A stretch of DNA of 64,000 nt from Paracoccus acridae (GTDB lineage Bacteria; Pseudomonadota; Alphaproteobacteria; Rhodobacterales; Rhodobacteraceae). Shown here one piece after another: positions 28,701-37,914 of the stretch. The DNA lies in assembly GCF_014642735.1 (NCBI RefSeq), contig NZ_BMIV01000003.1:115845-179844 (forward strand), written 5' to 3'. The translations under genes and the position numbers were made by a program. Position 1 is the stretch's first letter. Each line of letters starts with the position of its first letter. The notes beneath the pieces are model-generated. The model was not told the DNA's origin, did no database searches, and was given only the letters and a program-made list of their open reading frames with translations.

Positions 28701-30247
28701 GGGATCATGGCCTTCAGCGCGGACAGGTGATCGGCCTCGGACGCGGGCTTGTCCCAGCGGATGCGGCTGATGCGGGGAAAGCGCATGGCGACGCCCGACT
28801 TGTGGCGGCCGGATGCGTTCAGCCCCTCGAAGGCGACCTCAAGCACCAGCTTGGGGGCGATGGATCGCACGGGGCCGAAACGTTCGATGGTGTTGTTGCG
28901 CACGAAGCGGTCCAGTTCGCGCAGTTCCTCGTCCGTGAAGCCGAAATAGGCCTTGCCGACCGGGACAAGCTGGTCCGCGTCCCACAGGCCGAAGGTGAAA
29001 TCGCTGTAGAAGCCCGACCGCTTGCCATGACCGCGCTGCGCATAAAGCAGCACGGCATCGACCACATGCGGGTCGCGCTTCCACTTGAACCAGGGCCCGC
29101 GCGGGCGGCCGCCGACATAGAGGCTGTCGCGGCGCTTGATCATCACGCCCTCGATCACCTGGGCCGGGGGATCGGCGCGCAAGGCCGCCAGATCGTCCCA
29201 GGTGGTGAAATCCAGCAGGGGCGACACGTCGATGCGGTCGCTGCCGAAATCCGCACCCTCCAGCACCGCGCGGCGGTCGATCAGCGGCAGATCCCGCAGG
29301 TCGCGGCCCTGCCAGATCAAGGCATCATAGACGCGCAAGCCCGCAGGGTGGCTTTCCAGCATCCCCTTGCCCACCTGCTTGCGGCCAAGCCGCTTTTGCA
29401 GGTCGCCGAAGACGGCGACATCCTCGCCCCGCCTGACCAGCAGTTCGCCATCCAGGGTGCCGTCGAAGTTCAGCGCCTCGATCAGGTCGGGAAAGCTGTT
29501 GCCGATGTCCTCTCCGGTGCGGGAATAGAGCCTGCGCACCCCGCCGTCGTTGATCGCCTGCACGCGGATGCCGTCCCATTTCCACTCGGCGACATAATCT
29601 GCGGGATCGAAGGCCCCAAGCTGGTCCAGATCGACGGGCGTGGACAGCATCACCGGGCGGAAGGGCGCGCGGGCGGCATGTTCGGGGCGCGTGCCCCCCG
29701 CGATCCAGTCGAACAAGGGCTGATAGGGCGGGGTCAGCCCGTGCCAGATCTCCTCGATCTGGGCCACGTCGGGGGCGCCCATATCCGCCAGGGCCATGCG
29801 CGCCATGCGGGCGGACAGGCCGATGCGCATGTTGCCGGTGGCAAGCTTCAGGAAGGCCAGCCGCTGCGACGGGCCCAGCCGGTCCAGCATCCCGGCGATG
29901 GCCGCGGGCAGGCCCGCCTTGCCGGTATCCGACAGCAGCGCCACGGCCTGATGCAGGGGCACGTCCTCGTCCCGGTCACTGTCCCACAGCAGCGCGATGG
30001 TTTCCGCCAGATCGCCCACGAAGTCATAGGACAGCGCGAACAGCTGTTCGTCCACGCGTTCGACCATCAGCCCGCGCAAAAGGCCGGGCGTCACCGTGCG
30101 CAGCTTCAGATCGCCCGTCAGCGCGGCCAGGGCGAAGCCGCGATCGGGGTCGGGCGTCTGTTCCAGGTAATGCCGCAGCAGCCGCAGCTTGGCGTTGCGC
30201 GCGGGCGTGAAGGCCAGGCGTTCCAGCAGGTTCGCGAAGGCCCTCAT
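28697..30247 (-). CDS. ATP-dependent DNA ligase of the ligase-associated repair cassette
   Basis: This 516-residue ATP-dependent ligase has the adenylated lysine in the KxDG motif EWKWDGIRVQ (near residue 225) and later nucleotidyltransferase motifs EDIGNSFPDL, LDGELLV and GVMIKRRDS. An N-terminal helical DNA-binding domain precedes them. The ATG at 30247 overlaps the exonuclease stop; a longer frame from 30625 is only a shadow of the exonuclease gene. The enzyme seals nicks in a repair route separate from NAD-dependent LigA. Confidence 0.93.
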   Translation of the reverse strand: MRAFANLLERLAFTPARNAKLRLLRHYLEQTPDPDRGFALAALTGDLKLRTVTPGLLRGLMVERVDEQLFALSYDFVGDLAETIALLWDSDRDEDVPLHQAVALLSDTGKAGLPAAIAGMLDRLGPSQRLAFLKLATGNMRIGLSARMARMALADMGAPDVAQIEEIWHGLTPPYQPLFDWIAGGTRPEHAARAPFRPVMLSTPVDLDQLGAFDPADYVAEWKWDGIRVQAINDGGVRRLYSRTGEDIGNSFPDLIEALNFDGTLDGELLVRRGEDVAVFGDLQKRLGRKQVGKGMLESHPAGLRVYDALIWQGRDLRDLPLIDRRAVLEGADFGSDRIDVSPLLDFTTWDDLAALRADPPAQVIEGVMIKRRDSLYVGGRPRGPWFKWKRDPHVVDAVLLYAQRGHGKRSGFYSDFTFGLWDADQLVPVGKAYFGFTDEELRELDRFVRNNTIERFGPVRSIAPKLVLEVAFEGLNASGRHKSGVAMRFPRISRIRWDKPASEADHLSALKAMIP

Positions 30248-31236
30248 TCCGGCTCGTCCTCGTAACCGACCAGCCGCAGGGGGCGGGCGGGTATGCCCTG
30301 CAATTCGCACCAGCGCAGCAGCCCGTCCTCGGCCCCGTGGGTGATCCAGACCTCCTGCGGGGCCAGTTCGCGGATGGTCTGCGTGACCTGCGGCCAGTCC
30401 ACATGGTCGCTGATCACCAGGGGCAGTTCGACACCCCTTTGCCGGGCACGCGCCCGCACCGCCATCCAGCCGGATGCAAAACCGACCACCGGGTCGCGGA
30501 ACCGCTGCACCCAGGCGGATGCAAAGGCCGAGGGCGGCGCGATCACCAGTTGCGCGTCCACCTGTTTTGCGGTGGCAGGGACCAGGGGGCCAAGGTCGAT
30601 GCCCTGTTCCACATGGTAATCGCACAACCGTTGCAGCGCGCCGTGGATGGCGATGGGACCGTCGATCCCCGCCTGCCGCGCCAGCATGATCAGCCGCTGC
30701 GCCTTGCCCAGGGCATAGGCGCCAATCAGGTGGTGGCGTTCGGGAAACTCGGCCATGCTGGCCAGCAGGCGGGTCATCTCGCCCGCAGGGTCGGGGTGCT
30801 TGAAGACCGGCAGGCCGAAGGTCGCCTCGGTCACGAAGATGTCGCAGGGCACGGGTTCATAAGGCGCGCTGACCGGGTTCGGGTGGCGGCAATAGTCGCC
30901 CGACACGACGATCCTGGGCCCATGATCCGGCTGCACGGCGATCTGCGCGGAACCCAAGATATGGCCCGCCGGGTGGAAGCTGACGGTGGTGTCTCCGATC
31001 CGCAGCGGCTCGTCCGCCGCCTGCCGCTGGCCCGCGAAATCCTCGCCATAGCGGATCGCCATGATCTCCAGCGTCTGGCGCGTGGCAAGGACCGCGCCGT
31101 GCCCCGATCGGGCATGGTCGCCATGGCCATGGGTGATCAGCGCGCGATGTACCGGGCGGACCGGGTCGATGTAGAAATCACCGGGAGGGCAGTAGAGACC
31201 GGCCGGCGTGGGGTGCAGGATCTGATCGGCGCGCAT
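30244..31236 (-). CDS. Ligase-associated DNA exonuclease (metallo-beta-lactamase/beta-CASP)
   Basis: This 330-residue nuclease of the beta-CASP type is related to SNM1/Pso2 and Artemis. The metal motif LITHGHGDHAR is seen near residues 36-46, followed by HPAGHILGSAQI and VSGDYCRHPNP. The start at 31236 matches family N-termini (MRADQILHPTPAGLYCPPGDF); an ATG at 31257 is possible. It is the first gene of the four-gene cassette, directly behind the WYL regulator. Confidence 0.9.
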   Translation of the reverse strand: MRADQILHPTPAGLYCPPGDFYIDPVRPVHRALITHGHGDHARSGHGAVLATRQTLEIMAIRYGEDFAGQRQAADEPLRIGDTTVSFHPAGHILGSAQIAVQPDHGPRIVVSGDYCRHPNPVSAPYEPVPCDIFVTEATFGLPVFKHPDPAGEMTRLLASMAEFPERHHLIGAYALGKAQRLIMLARQAGIDGPIAIHGALQRLCDYHVEQGIDLGPLVPATAKQVDAQLVIAPPSAFASAWVQRFRDPVVGFASGWMAVRARARQRGVELPLVISDHVDWPQVTQTIRELAPQEVWITHGAEDGLLRWCELQGIPARPLRLVGYEDEPE

Positions 31237-31267
31237 GGAAACCAAGATGGTGAACATTCCATGAAAA

Positions 31268-31972
31268 TCAACGCCTCGCGGCTTGGACGTGTTCCCGGTG
31301 GGCATCGGCATAATCGCGCACCAGCGCCACGCGCCGGGGGCGGAAGCTGTCGCCGGTCAGGCTGGCTGCCGCGATGCGGTTGACGTGGAAGACGCGGTAA
31401 TCCATGCGCAACCGGCAATGGGCCAGCAGCATCAGCGACTGGTCGGAATAGGACAGGCCCAGGGGCCAGATGACCCGGTGCGTCTTCGCGCCGTTCAGGT
31501 CCAGATAATCGATCAGCAGCGCCTGTTCGTCCCAGCAGGCCGCGCGGATCAGCGCCAGATCGACCTGCGGCGCGGCGCGGTCGGGGGCCTGCAGGAAACA
31601 GCGCATGATTGCGTGCATCGCCTGACGCGCCTGGCGTTCGGGCAGCGTCGCCACGATCCGCGCCAGGGCGTCGCGTCCCGCGCGGACTAGATCCTCGTCG
31701 CCGATCCCCGCCAGCGCTTCGACGGCCAGGCGCAACGCCTCGATCTCGAGGCGCGAAAAGCTTTGCGGCGGCAGGGCCGGATCCTCGGTCAGGGTATAGC
31801 CAAGGCCCGCCGCCCCGTCGATCAGCGCGCCGCCCGCGCGCAGGGTGGCGATGTCGCGGTAAAGCTGACGGGGCGACACGCCGGTTTCCTGGGCCAGACG
31901 TGCGGCGGTGACGGGGCCGGGCAGGCGGCGCAGCGCATCCATCAGGCGCATCAGGCGGTCGGTGCGGGCCAT
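31268..31972 (-). CDS. YafY-family HTH/WYL-domain transcriptional regulator
   Basis: This 234-residue regulator has a DeoR/HTH_11-type winged helix at residues about 5-60 (RLMDALRRLPGPVTAARLAQ, SPRQLYRDIATL) and a C-terminal WYL-type domain from about 135 (RAACWDEQALLIDYLDLNG). WYL domains bind nucleic acid or nucleotide ligands, and several control DNA damage or phage defence genes. It ends 31 bp before the exonuclease gene in the same direction, so it may be co-transcribed with, and regulate, the ligase cassette. Confidence 0.88.
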   Translation of the reverse strand: MARTDRLMRLMDALRRLPGPVTAARLAQETGVSPRQLYRDIATLRAGGALIDGAAGLGYTLTEDPALPPQSFSRLEIEALRLAVEALAGIGDEDLVRAGRDALARIVATLPERQARQAMHAIMRCFLQAPDRAAPQVDLALIRAACWDEQALLIDYLDLNGAKTHRVIWPLGLSYSDQSLMLLAHCRLRMDYRVFHVNRIAAASLTGDSFRPRRVALVRDYADAHREHVQAARR

Positions 31973-32034
31973 GCTGTCACTTTCTGTCAGGGCTTGCGCT
32001 ATCCTGTCGCCACACCAACCTCGGAGACAAGCCC

Positions 32035-32607
32035 GTGCCCACGCTTTATCACGCCCCGGACAGCCGGTCCGACAGCATCGTCACCCTGATCGACCTGATG
32101 GGGATCCGCGACCGGATCGACATCGTCGAGGTGACGATCCCCCGCCAGGACGGCAGCGGCAGCCGCGACCCAAGGAACCCTCATCCCGAAGGCAAGGTGC
32201 CCTATCTGGTCGATGGGGACGACCATGTCCGCGAAAGAGGGGCGATCATCACCTGGCTGACCGACCGCTTTCCCGAAGGCGGTCTTGGCCGCCCCGTCGG
32301 CCATCCGCAACGCGGCGCCTTCGTGTCCTGGCTGTTCTATTACCAGGGCGTGATCGAGCCGGTGTCCCTGCTGCATTACCTGGGGATCGACCATCCCGCG
32401 CTGCAGGCGACCTTTCGCGACCACCACACGATGCTGGCGCGGATCGAAGAGGCCCTGGCGGACGGCCCCTTCCTGCTGGGGCAGGATTTCTCGGCCGCCG
32501 ACCTGCTCTGCGCCTCGCCCTTTATCTTCTTTGGCGAAGCGATGCCGATGACGCCTGCGGTCAGGGAATGGGCGGATCGCTGCGCCGAACGGATGCGCGC
32601 ATCTTAG
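32035..32607 (+). CDS. Glutathione S-transferase family protein
   Basis: This 190-residue cytoplasmic GST-like protein begins with a GTG codon. The thioredoxin-like N-terminal domain has PTLYHAPDSRSDSIVTLIDL, with KVPYLVDGD as the cis-proline segment. The C-terminal helical domain includes the usual ARIEEALADGPFLLGQDFSAADLL capping-box region. It lacks obvious clues to its substrate. It is divergent from the WYL regulator and its stop overlaps the convergent DMT gene by two or three bases. Confidence 0.88.
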   Translation: MPTLYHAPDSRSDSIVTLIDLMGIRDRIDIVEVTIPRQDGSGSRDPRNPHPEGKVPYLVDGDDHVRERGAIITWLTDRFPEGGLGRPVGHPQRGAFVSWLFYYQGVIEPVSLLHYLGIDHPALQATFRDHHTMLARIEEALADGPFLLGQDFSAADLLCASPFIFFGEAMPMTPAVREWADRCAERMRAS

Positions 32608-33509
32608 GCAGGCGGTGCGGGCCTGACGGGAACCACGGGGGCCGGCGCCTTGGACAGCTGCACCGCCAGGATGCCGGCCATGATGACGCCGACGCCGATC
32701 ACGTCGCCCATGGCAAGCCGTTCGCCCAGAAGGGCCGCGCCCGTGGCGACCCCGAAGAACGGCGTCAGGAAATGGAAGGTCGCCGCCCGCACCGCGCCGA
32801 TCCGGCCGACCAGCTTGAACCAGACCCAGGTGGCGACAAGGCCCGGCACGATCACCGTGTAAAGGAAGGCCCAGACCAGCCTGGGATTGGGATCGACATG
32901 CCAATCCTCCAGGATGGGGGCGATGCACCACAGGGTCACCGATCCGACCAGCATCTGCAAGCCGACGATCATCATGACGTTGCCCCCCGAACTGGCCCCG
33001 CGCACCGTCAGCGTGGCGACGGCAAGCGCAAGGGCGGCGGCAAAGCACATCACGATGCCCACGGGATCGCTGCCCCCGCCCTGCAGCCGCGCGCCCATGA
33101 TGATCGCCACCCCGGCAAGGCCCAGGACCAGGCCCGCGACCCCCATGGGCCGCAGCCGTTCGCCCATCAGCACCCAGCCCAGCGCGGCCACGATCAGCGG
33201 CATGGTGGCCGCGATGATCGAGGCCAGCCCCGCTTCGATCCACTGCATCGCCACCCAGTTCAGGCCCAGATACAGCGCATTCTGGCACAGCCCCAGGATC
33301 ACCACCGCCCGCCATTGCGCCCGCGTCAGCGCGCGCCAGGTCTGGCCCATCAGCAAGGCGATGACCACCGCCATGACCCCCGACAGGGCAAAGCGCAAGG
33401 CCAGGGCGAACAGCGGCGGCACCTCGGTCACGATCATCCGGGTCGAGGTGAAGGCCGAGGCCCACATCACCGCAAAGAACACCCCCATGAGGATTGCGCG
33501 AATGTCCAT
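32604..33509 (-). CDS. EamA/DMT-family transporter
   Basis: This 301-residue inner-membrane protein has ten predicted hydrophobic helices in two EamA repeats (about 5-140 and 155-290). Family motifs at FFAVMWASAFTSTRMI and RFALSGVMAV are visible. Such proteins export or take up small metabolites; the substrate is not readable. Its 3' end overlaps the GST gene tail to tail. Confidence 0.88.
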   Translation of the reverse strand: MDIRAILMGVFFAVMWASAFTSTRMIVTEVPPLFALALRFALSGVMAVVIALLMGQTWRALTRAQWRAVVILGLCQNALYLGLNWVAMQWIEAGLASIIAATMPLIVAALGWVLMGERLRPMGVAGLVLGLAGVAIIMGARLQGGGSDPVGIVMCFAAALALAVATLTVRGASSGGNVMMIVGLQMLVGSVTLWCIAPILEDWHVDPNPRLVWAFLYTVIVPGLVATWVWFKLVGRIGAVRAATFHFLTPFFGVATGAALLGERLAMGDVIGVGVIMAGILAVQLSKAPAPVVPVRPAPPA

Positions 33510-33667
33510 GCCGGCCTCGTTTGCAGATGATGCAGAAGGGCTAGCAGGTCATGGCGGCGGCGGGAAGGGCCGATACCGAAATCCCGCGATCAAGGACCGT
33601 GTTAGTCGAACACATGCCTTCCCTAGGCATTTTGCTTGCATCCATCGCGGACCCTGCCGGGCCAACG

Positions 33668-33694
33668 AAAAAGGCCGCGCCCGGCGGCACGGCC
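33668..33694 (-). terminator. Intrinsic terminator of the HU gene
   Basis: On the minus strand GGCCGTGC and GCGCGGCC pair (one G-T wobble) around a six-base loop, followed by five T. It lies 25 bases after the hupB stop. Confidence 0.8.
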
Positions 33695-33718
33695 CTGTCA
33701 TCTGCGGCGTCGCAGGTA

Positions 33719-34009
33719 TCAGCTGTTGACGCTGTCCTTCAGCGACTTGGCGACCGTCACCTTGACCTGCTTGTCGGCCGGCTTGGTCATCATTTCCTGG
33801 GTCTGCGGGTTGCGGACCTGGCGTTCCGGGCGGGCGCGGCAGGCGATCTTGCCGATGCCCGGGATCGTCACGGAACCGCCGGCGGCGACTTCGCGGGAAA
33901 CAACGGCGGCGATCGCGTCCAGCGCGGCGGATGCCGATTTCTTGTCCGAACCCATTTCCTCGGCCAGGGTCGCAACCAGCTGGGTCTTGGTCATCGGTTT
34001 GTCAGCCAT
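33719..34009 (-). CDS. hupB: HU-family DNA-binding protein
   Basis: This 96-residue nucleoid protein has the HU fold. The N-terminal helices have KTQLVATLAEEMG, the central GGSVTIPGIGKIACRARPERQVRNPQT arm carries the basic residues that insert into the minor groove, and the C-terminal helix ends VTVAKSLKDSVNS. It bends DNA and organises the chromosome. It is monocistronic with its own terminator. Confidence 0.95.
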   Translation of the reverse strand: MADKPMTKTQLVATLAEEMGSDKKSASAALDAIAAVVSREVAAGGSVTIPGIGKIACRARPERQVRNPQTQEMMTKPADKQVKVTVAKSLKDSVNS

Positions 34010-34158
34010 TGATCTGTCTCCTCTTGCCCGGTTCTGCGGGGCCTATGGATGGCGCCGTTTGCGGCATATCGCCTGCTACACACCGTTTTCCCCAACAGAT
34101 CAAGCCTTTTTCGCCGTTTCCTGCCAAAGCGGAGGGCTTGTGACCGGTTGACGCAAGG

Positions 34159-35637
34159 TCAAAGGAAGGCCGTTTCGTTGAACGACCGCAGCTTGCGTGA
34201 ATGGATCCGTTCCAGCGGCATCTCGCGCAGCTTTTCCATGGCGCGGATGCCGATCAGCAGGTGGTTGGCGACCTGGGTGCGGTAAAAGTCGGTGGCCATG
34301 CCCGGCAGCTTCAGTTCGCCATGCAGCGGCTTGTCGCTGACGCACAGAAGCGTGCCATAGGGCACCCGGAACCGGAACCCGTTGGCGGCGATGGTGGCGC
34401 TTTCCATGTCCAGCGCGACGGCCCGCGCCAGCGACAGCCGATGGATCGGCGTGTCGCGCAGTTCCCAGTTGCGGTTGTCGATGGTGGCCACCGTGCCGGT
34501 CCGCATGATCCGCTTGAGTTCGTAGCCTTCAAGCTGCGTCACCTCGGCCACGGCTTCCTGCAAGGCCACCTGCACCTCGGACAGGGTGGGAAGCGGGATC
34601 CAGACCGGCAGGTCGGCGTCCAGGACGTGATCCTCGCGCAGATAGGCATGGGCCAGCACGAAATCGCCCAGCCGCTGGCTATTGCGCAGCCCCGCGCAAT
34701 GGCCGACCATCAGCCAGGCATGGGGCCGCAGAACCGCGATGTGGTCCGTCGCGGTCTTGGCGTTCGACGGCCCCACGCCGATATTGACCAGCGTGATCCC
34801 CTGCCCGTTCGCGCGCTTCAGGTGATAGGCGGGCATCTGCGGCAGCTTGGCCAGCGTGGCCAGGGGCGTGTCCGCATCGGTGATCACCTGGTTGCCCGGC
34901 GCCACGAAGCTGTCATAGCCCAGATCGGGGTTGCCCAGGACGCGGCGGGCAAAGGCTTCGAACTCGTCCACATAAAACTGGTAGTTGGTGAACAGCACGA
35001 AATTCTGGAAATGTTCCGCCGCCGTCGCCGTGTAATGCTGCAGCCGCGCCAGGGAATAGTCGATGCGCTGCGCCGTGAACGCCGCCAGATGCAGCGATCC
35101 GTCCGGCATCGGCCCGGCCACCCCGTTCACGATGTCGTCGTTCATGGTGTTCAGGTCGGGCACGTCGAAGACATCGCGCAGCGAAAAGTCCAGCACGCCT
35201 TCCTGCGGCACGGCCAGGTCGCTTTGCGCGGCGACTGCGAAATGGACGGGCATGGGCGTGTCGCTGACCCCCACGGTCACGGGGACACGGTGGTTGCGGA
35301 TCAGCAATCCGATCTGTTCGCGCAGATAGTTGCCGAACAGGTCGGGGCGGGTGACCGTCGCGGAATAGCTGCCGGGCGCCACCACATGGCCGAAGGCCAA
35401 GCGCGAATCGACCGCCGGATGCGTGGTCACGGTCAGGCGCAGTTCGGGATAATAGGCGCGATACCGGGCGGTGGGCTTGTCGCCTTCCAGGGCCCTGGTG
35501 AAGCGGTTCAGCAGAAAGCCGGTCGCCTGCGCATAAAGCGCCTGCAGATGCGCGACGGCGGCGGCGGCATCGGTGAACTGCTGGCGGCCCGGCGTGTCGG
35601 GGGATTCGACCGGCAGGTAGCGGGGATCCGTATCCAT
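34159..35637 (-). CDS. amn: AMP nucleosidase
   Basis: This 492-residue enzyme cleaves AMP to adenine and ribose 5-phosphate. The N-terminal AMP nucleosidase domain (about 15-180, with RYRAYYPELRLTV) and the C-terminal phosphorylase-fold catalytic domain (about 260-480, with GPSNAKTATDHIAVLRPHAWLMVGHCAG) are both present. The conserved MESATIAANGFRFRVPYGTLLCVSDKPLHGE stretch near the end binds the base. Length matches Escherichia coli Amn. It diverges from the epimerase gene at 35730. Confidence 0.95.
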   Translation of the reverse strand: MDTDPRYLPVESPDTPGRQQFTDAAAAVAHLQALYAQATGFLLNRFTRALEGDKPTARYRAYYPELRLTVTTHPAVDSRLAFGHVVAPGSYSATVTRPDLFGNYLREQIGLLIRNHRVPVTVGVSDTPMPVHFAVAAQSDLAVPQEGVLDFSLRDVFDVPDLNTMNDDIVNGVAGPMPDGSLHLAAFTAQRIDYSLARLQHYTATAAEHFQNFVLFTNYQFYVDEFEAFARRVLGNPDLGYDSFVAPGNQVITDADTPLATLAKLPQMPAYHLKRANGQGITLVNIGVGPSNAKTATDHIAVLRPHAWLMVGHCAGLRNSQRLGDFVLAHAYLREDHVLDADLPVWIPLPTLSEVQVALQEAVAEVTQLEGYELKRIMRTGTVATIDNRNWELRDTPIHRLSLARAVALDMESATIAANGFRFRVPYGTLLCVSDKPLHGELKLPGMATDFYRTQVANHLLIGIRAMEKLREMPLERIHSRKLRSFNETAFL

Positions 35638-35729
35638 TCTTGTTATCCTTCTTTGTTCCGACCCTGCCAGCCGGACCGGCCGCAGGCAAGCGTCTGGCGT
35701 CCCGGCTGCCGGACGGTTACCGTGCCGTC

Positions 35730-36635
35730 ATGAAGATGCTTGTTTTCGGTCACGGCTATTCGGCGGGCTTCCTGACGCCCCTGCTTCGCGCGCGCGGCTG
35801 GCAGGTCACGGGCACCACCCGGAACGATCCCGACCGGGTGGCGGCGGCGGGCGCGCAACCGGTCCTGTGGCCGGGGGAGGAGGAACGGTTGCGGTCCGAG
35901 ATCGCCTCGGCCGATGCGGTCCTGGTCTCCGCCGCACCCGGGCCGCAGGGCGATCCAGTCCTGGCTGCCTTCCGCGATGATCTGGCCCGGGCGCGGCCCT
36001 TCTGGCTGGGCTATCTTTCGACCACCGGGGTTTATGGCGACCGCAACGGCGGCTGGGTGGACGAGGACAGCGCCCTTGACGCCACCGGCCCGCGCGGGGC
36101 GGCCCGCATCCGCGCCGAGAGCGACTGGCGCGCCCTGGCCGATCAGGCTGGGCTGCCGCTGCACATCTTCCGGCTGGCGGGGATCTATGGTCCCGGCCGG
36201 GGGCCGTTCGAAAAGGTGCGAAACGGCACCGCCCGGCGGATCATCAAGCCGGGCCAGGTCTTTTCGCGCATCCATGCCGAGGATATCGCCCGGGTGCTGC
36301 TGGCCTCGATCGACCGGCCTGCGCCGGGGACCGCCTATAACCTCTGCGACGACGACCCGGCCCCGCCCCAGGAGGTGCTGGCCCATGCGGCGGCCCTTCT
36401 GGGCCTGCCCCCGCCGCCCGAGGTGCCTTTCGAGAAGGCCGAGATGACGCCGATGGCGCGGTCCTTCTATGCCGACAGCAAGCGGGTGTCGAACCGGCGC
36501 ATCAAGGACGACCTGGGCATCAGGCTGCGTTATCCCGATTATCGCAGCGGCCTTGCCGCGATCCTGGCGGCCGAGGACGCATCGCCGCATGGACATCGCC
36601 CCGCACCCGTGCATGATCGCGGCGATGGAGCTTGA
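35730..36635 (+). CDS. NAD(P)-dependent epimerase/SDR-like protein (YeeZ type)
   Basis: This 301-residue extended SDR-like protein has a Rossmann nucleotide site GHGYSAGFLTPLL near residues 6-18, a variant glycine motif. The catalytic region resembles YLSTTGVYGDRNGGWVDED, with a GVYG tyrosine and no classical YxxxK helix. LAGIYGPGRGPFEKVRNG and RIHAEDIARVL are typical of the YeeZ/YbjT-like group. The start at 35730 is chosen because it begins MKMLVFGHG; an upstream ATG at 35640 is poor. It slightly overlaps the UbiH-like gene. Function is unknown. Confidence 0.85.
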   Translation: MKMLVFGHGYSAGFLTPLLRARGWQVTGTTRNDPDRVAAAGAQPVLWPGEEERLRSEIASADAVLVSAAPGPQGDPVLAAFRDDLARARPFWLGYLSTTGVYGDRNGGWVDEDSALDATGPRGAARIRAESDWRALADQAGLPLHIFRLAGIYGPGRGPFEKVRNGTARRIIKPGQVFSRIHAEDIARVLLASIDRPAPGTAYNLCDDDPAPPQEVLAHAAALLGLPPPPEVPFEKAEMTPMARSFYADSKRVSNRRIKDDLGIRLRYPDYRSGLAAILAAEDASPHGHRPAPVHDRGDGA

Positions 36636-37848
36636 TACCGATATCCTGATCGCCGGTGGCGGGCTGAACGGCCCTGCGCTGGCGCTTGCCCTGGCCCAGG
36701 CGGGGTTGCGCGTGGCGGTGGTCGATCCCCGGCCTGCGGACGACCGCGCGGGCGACAATTTCGACGGGCGCGCCTATGCGCTGGCGGTCGCCTCGCAACG
36801 GTTGCTGAAGGCGCTTGGGCTGTGGCAGGGGCTGGCGGACGACAGCCAGCCGATCCGCCAGGTCAAGGCATCCCAGGGCCGCCCCGGCGAAGGGGCCGCG
36901 CCCTTCTTCCTGCATTTCGACAGCGCCGAGATCGAGGAAGGCCCGGTCGGCTTCATGCTGGAGGATCGGTTCCTGTATCGCGCCCTTCTGGCGGCCATGC
37001 GGGATCGGGTGCAGCATCTGTCGGGCCTGTCGGTCGTGGACCAGCAGATCGGGCCTTGGGGGGTCGAGGCCGCGTTGTCGGACGGCCGGCGGCTGCGCGC
37101 CCGGCTTCTGGTGGGCGCCGACGGCCGCGGGTCGGGCGTGGCCGCGCGCGCGGGCATCCGGCGGCAGGGATGGGATTACGGCCAGACGGCGCTTGTCGCG
37201 GCCATTGCCCATGACCGCCCGCATGACGGCGTCGCGCAACAGTATTTCATGGCGACGGGTCCGCTGGCGATCCTGCCGCTGCCCGGCAACCGCAGCAGCG
37301 TCGTCTGGTCGGAAACCCATGACAATGCCCGCGCCATTGCGGCGCTGCCCGACGAGGCCTTCCTGGACGTGCTGCGCCCGCGTTTCGGCGATTACCTGGG
37401 CGACATCTCGCTGGCCGGGGCGCGCTTCACCTATCCGCTGAGCCTGTCGCTGGCCGATCGCTATGTCGCCGACCGCGTGGCCCTTGTGGGCGATGCGGCC
37501 CATGGGGTGCATCCGATCGCGGGCCAGGGGCTGAACCTGGGCCTGCGCGACGTGGCGGCCCTGGCCGAGGTGCTGGTGGATGCCGCCCGCCGGGGCGAGG
37601 ATATCGGGTCCGACCTGGTGCTGGAACGATACCAGGGGTGGCGGCGGTTCGATGGCACCAGCCTCGCGCTTGGCATGGACGGGGTGAACAGGCTGTTCGC
37701 CAGCGACAATCCGGCGCTGTCGGTCGTGCGGGGGATCGGCATGGGGGTCGTCAGCGCCGTTCCCGGCCTGCGGCGCCGCTTCATGCGGCAGGCGGCGGGG
37801 CTGTCGGTCGATCCGATGCCGCGGCTTCTGACAGGACGGGCGTTGTAG
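36625..37848 (+). CDS. UbiH/UbiF/COQ6-family FAD-dependent ubiquinone hydroxylase
   Basis: This 407-residue flavin monooxygenase of the ubiquinone pathway has the FAD site GGGLNGPALALALAQAG (about 9-25), the DG motif VGADGRGSGVA and the second FAD signature GDAAHGVHPIAGQGLNLGLRD (about 290-310). The start at 36625 is the in-frame ATG nearest the FAD fold; ATG 36589 is an alternative adding 12 residues. Which ring position it hydroxylates cannot be told from sequence. It is followed by a repeat element. Confidence 0.93.
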   Translation: MELDTDILIAGGGLNGPALALALAQAGLRVAVVDPRPADDRAGDNFDGRAYALAVASQRLLKALGLWQGLADDSQPIRQVKASQGRPGEGAAPFFLHFDSAEIEEGPVGFMLEDRFLYRALLAAMRDRVQHLSGLSVVDQQIGPWGVEAALSDGRRLRARLLVGADGRGSGVAARAGIRRQGWDYGQTALVAAIAHDRPHDGVAQQYFMATGPLAILPLPGNRSSVVWSETHDNARAIAALPDEAFLDVLRPRFGDYLGDISLAGARFTYPLSLSLADRYVADRVALVGDAAHGVHPIAGQGLNLGLRDVAALAEVLVDAARRGEDIGSDLVLERYQGWRRFDGTSLALGMDGVNRLFASDNPALSVVRGIGMGVVSAVPGLRRRFMRQAAGLSVDPMPRLLTGRAL

Positions 37849-37905
37849 GGGGGCTGCCGCCCCCGTCCGCCAAGGCGGACTCCCCCGCGGATATTTGAGC
37901 ACAGA
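37849..37905. repeat. REP-like GC-rich intergenic element
   Basis: This short intergenic stretch contains GGGGGCTGCCGCCCCC, then the palindrome GTCCGCC-AA-GGCGGAC, then CTCCCCC and GGATATTTGAGCACAGAAGA. The layout, with stacked GC palindromes followed by a GATATTTG-type tail, is one I associate with dispersed intergenic repeats of Rhodobacteraceae. Only one copy is seen here. It may act as a bidirectional terminator. Confidence 0.5.
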
Positions 37906-37914
37906 AGATGGGTA

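Noticed and set aside
26283..28730. An 815-codon open frame on the plus strand opposite the helicase gene
   Set aside because: Shadow of the helicase; composition is arginine/glycine/glutamine-rich with no family match.
31999..33465. A 488-codon minus-strand frame over the DMT transporter and GST genes
   Set aside because: It covers two well-supported genes in another frame and has no recognisable product.
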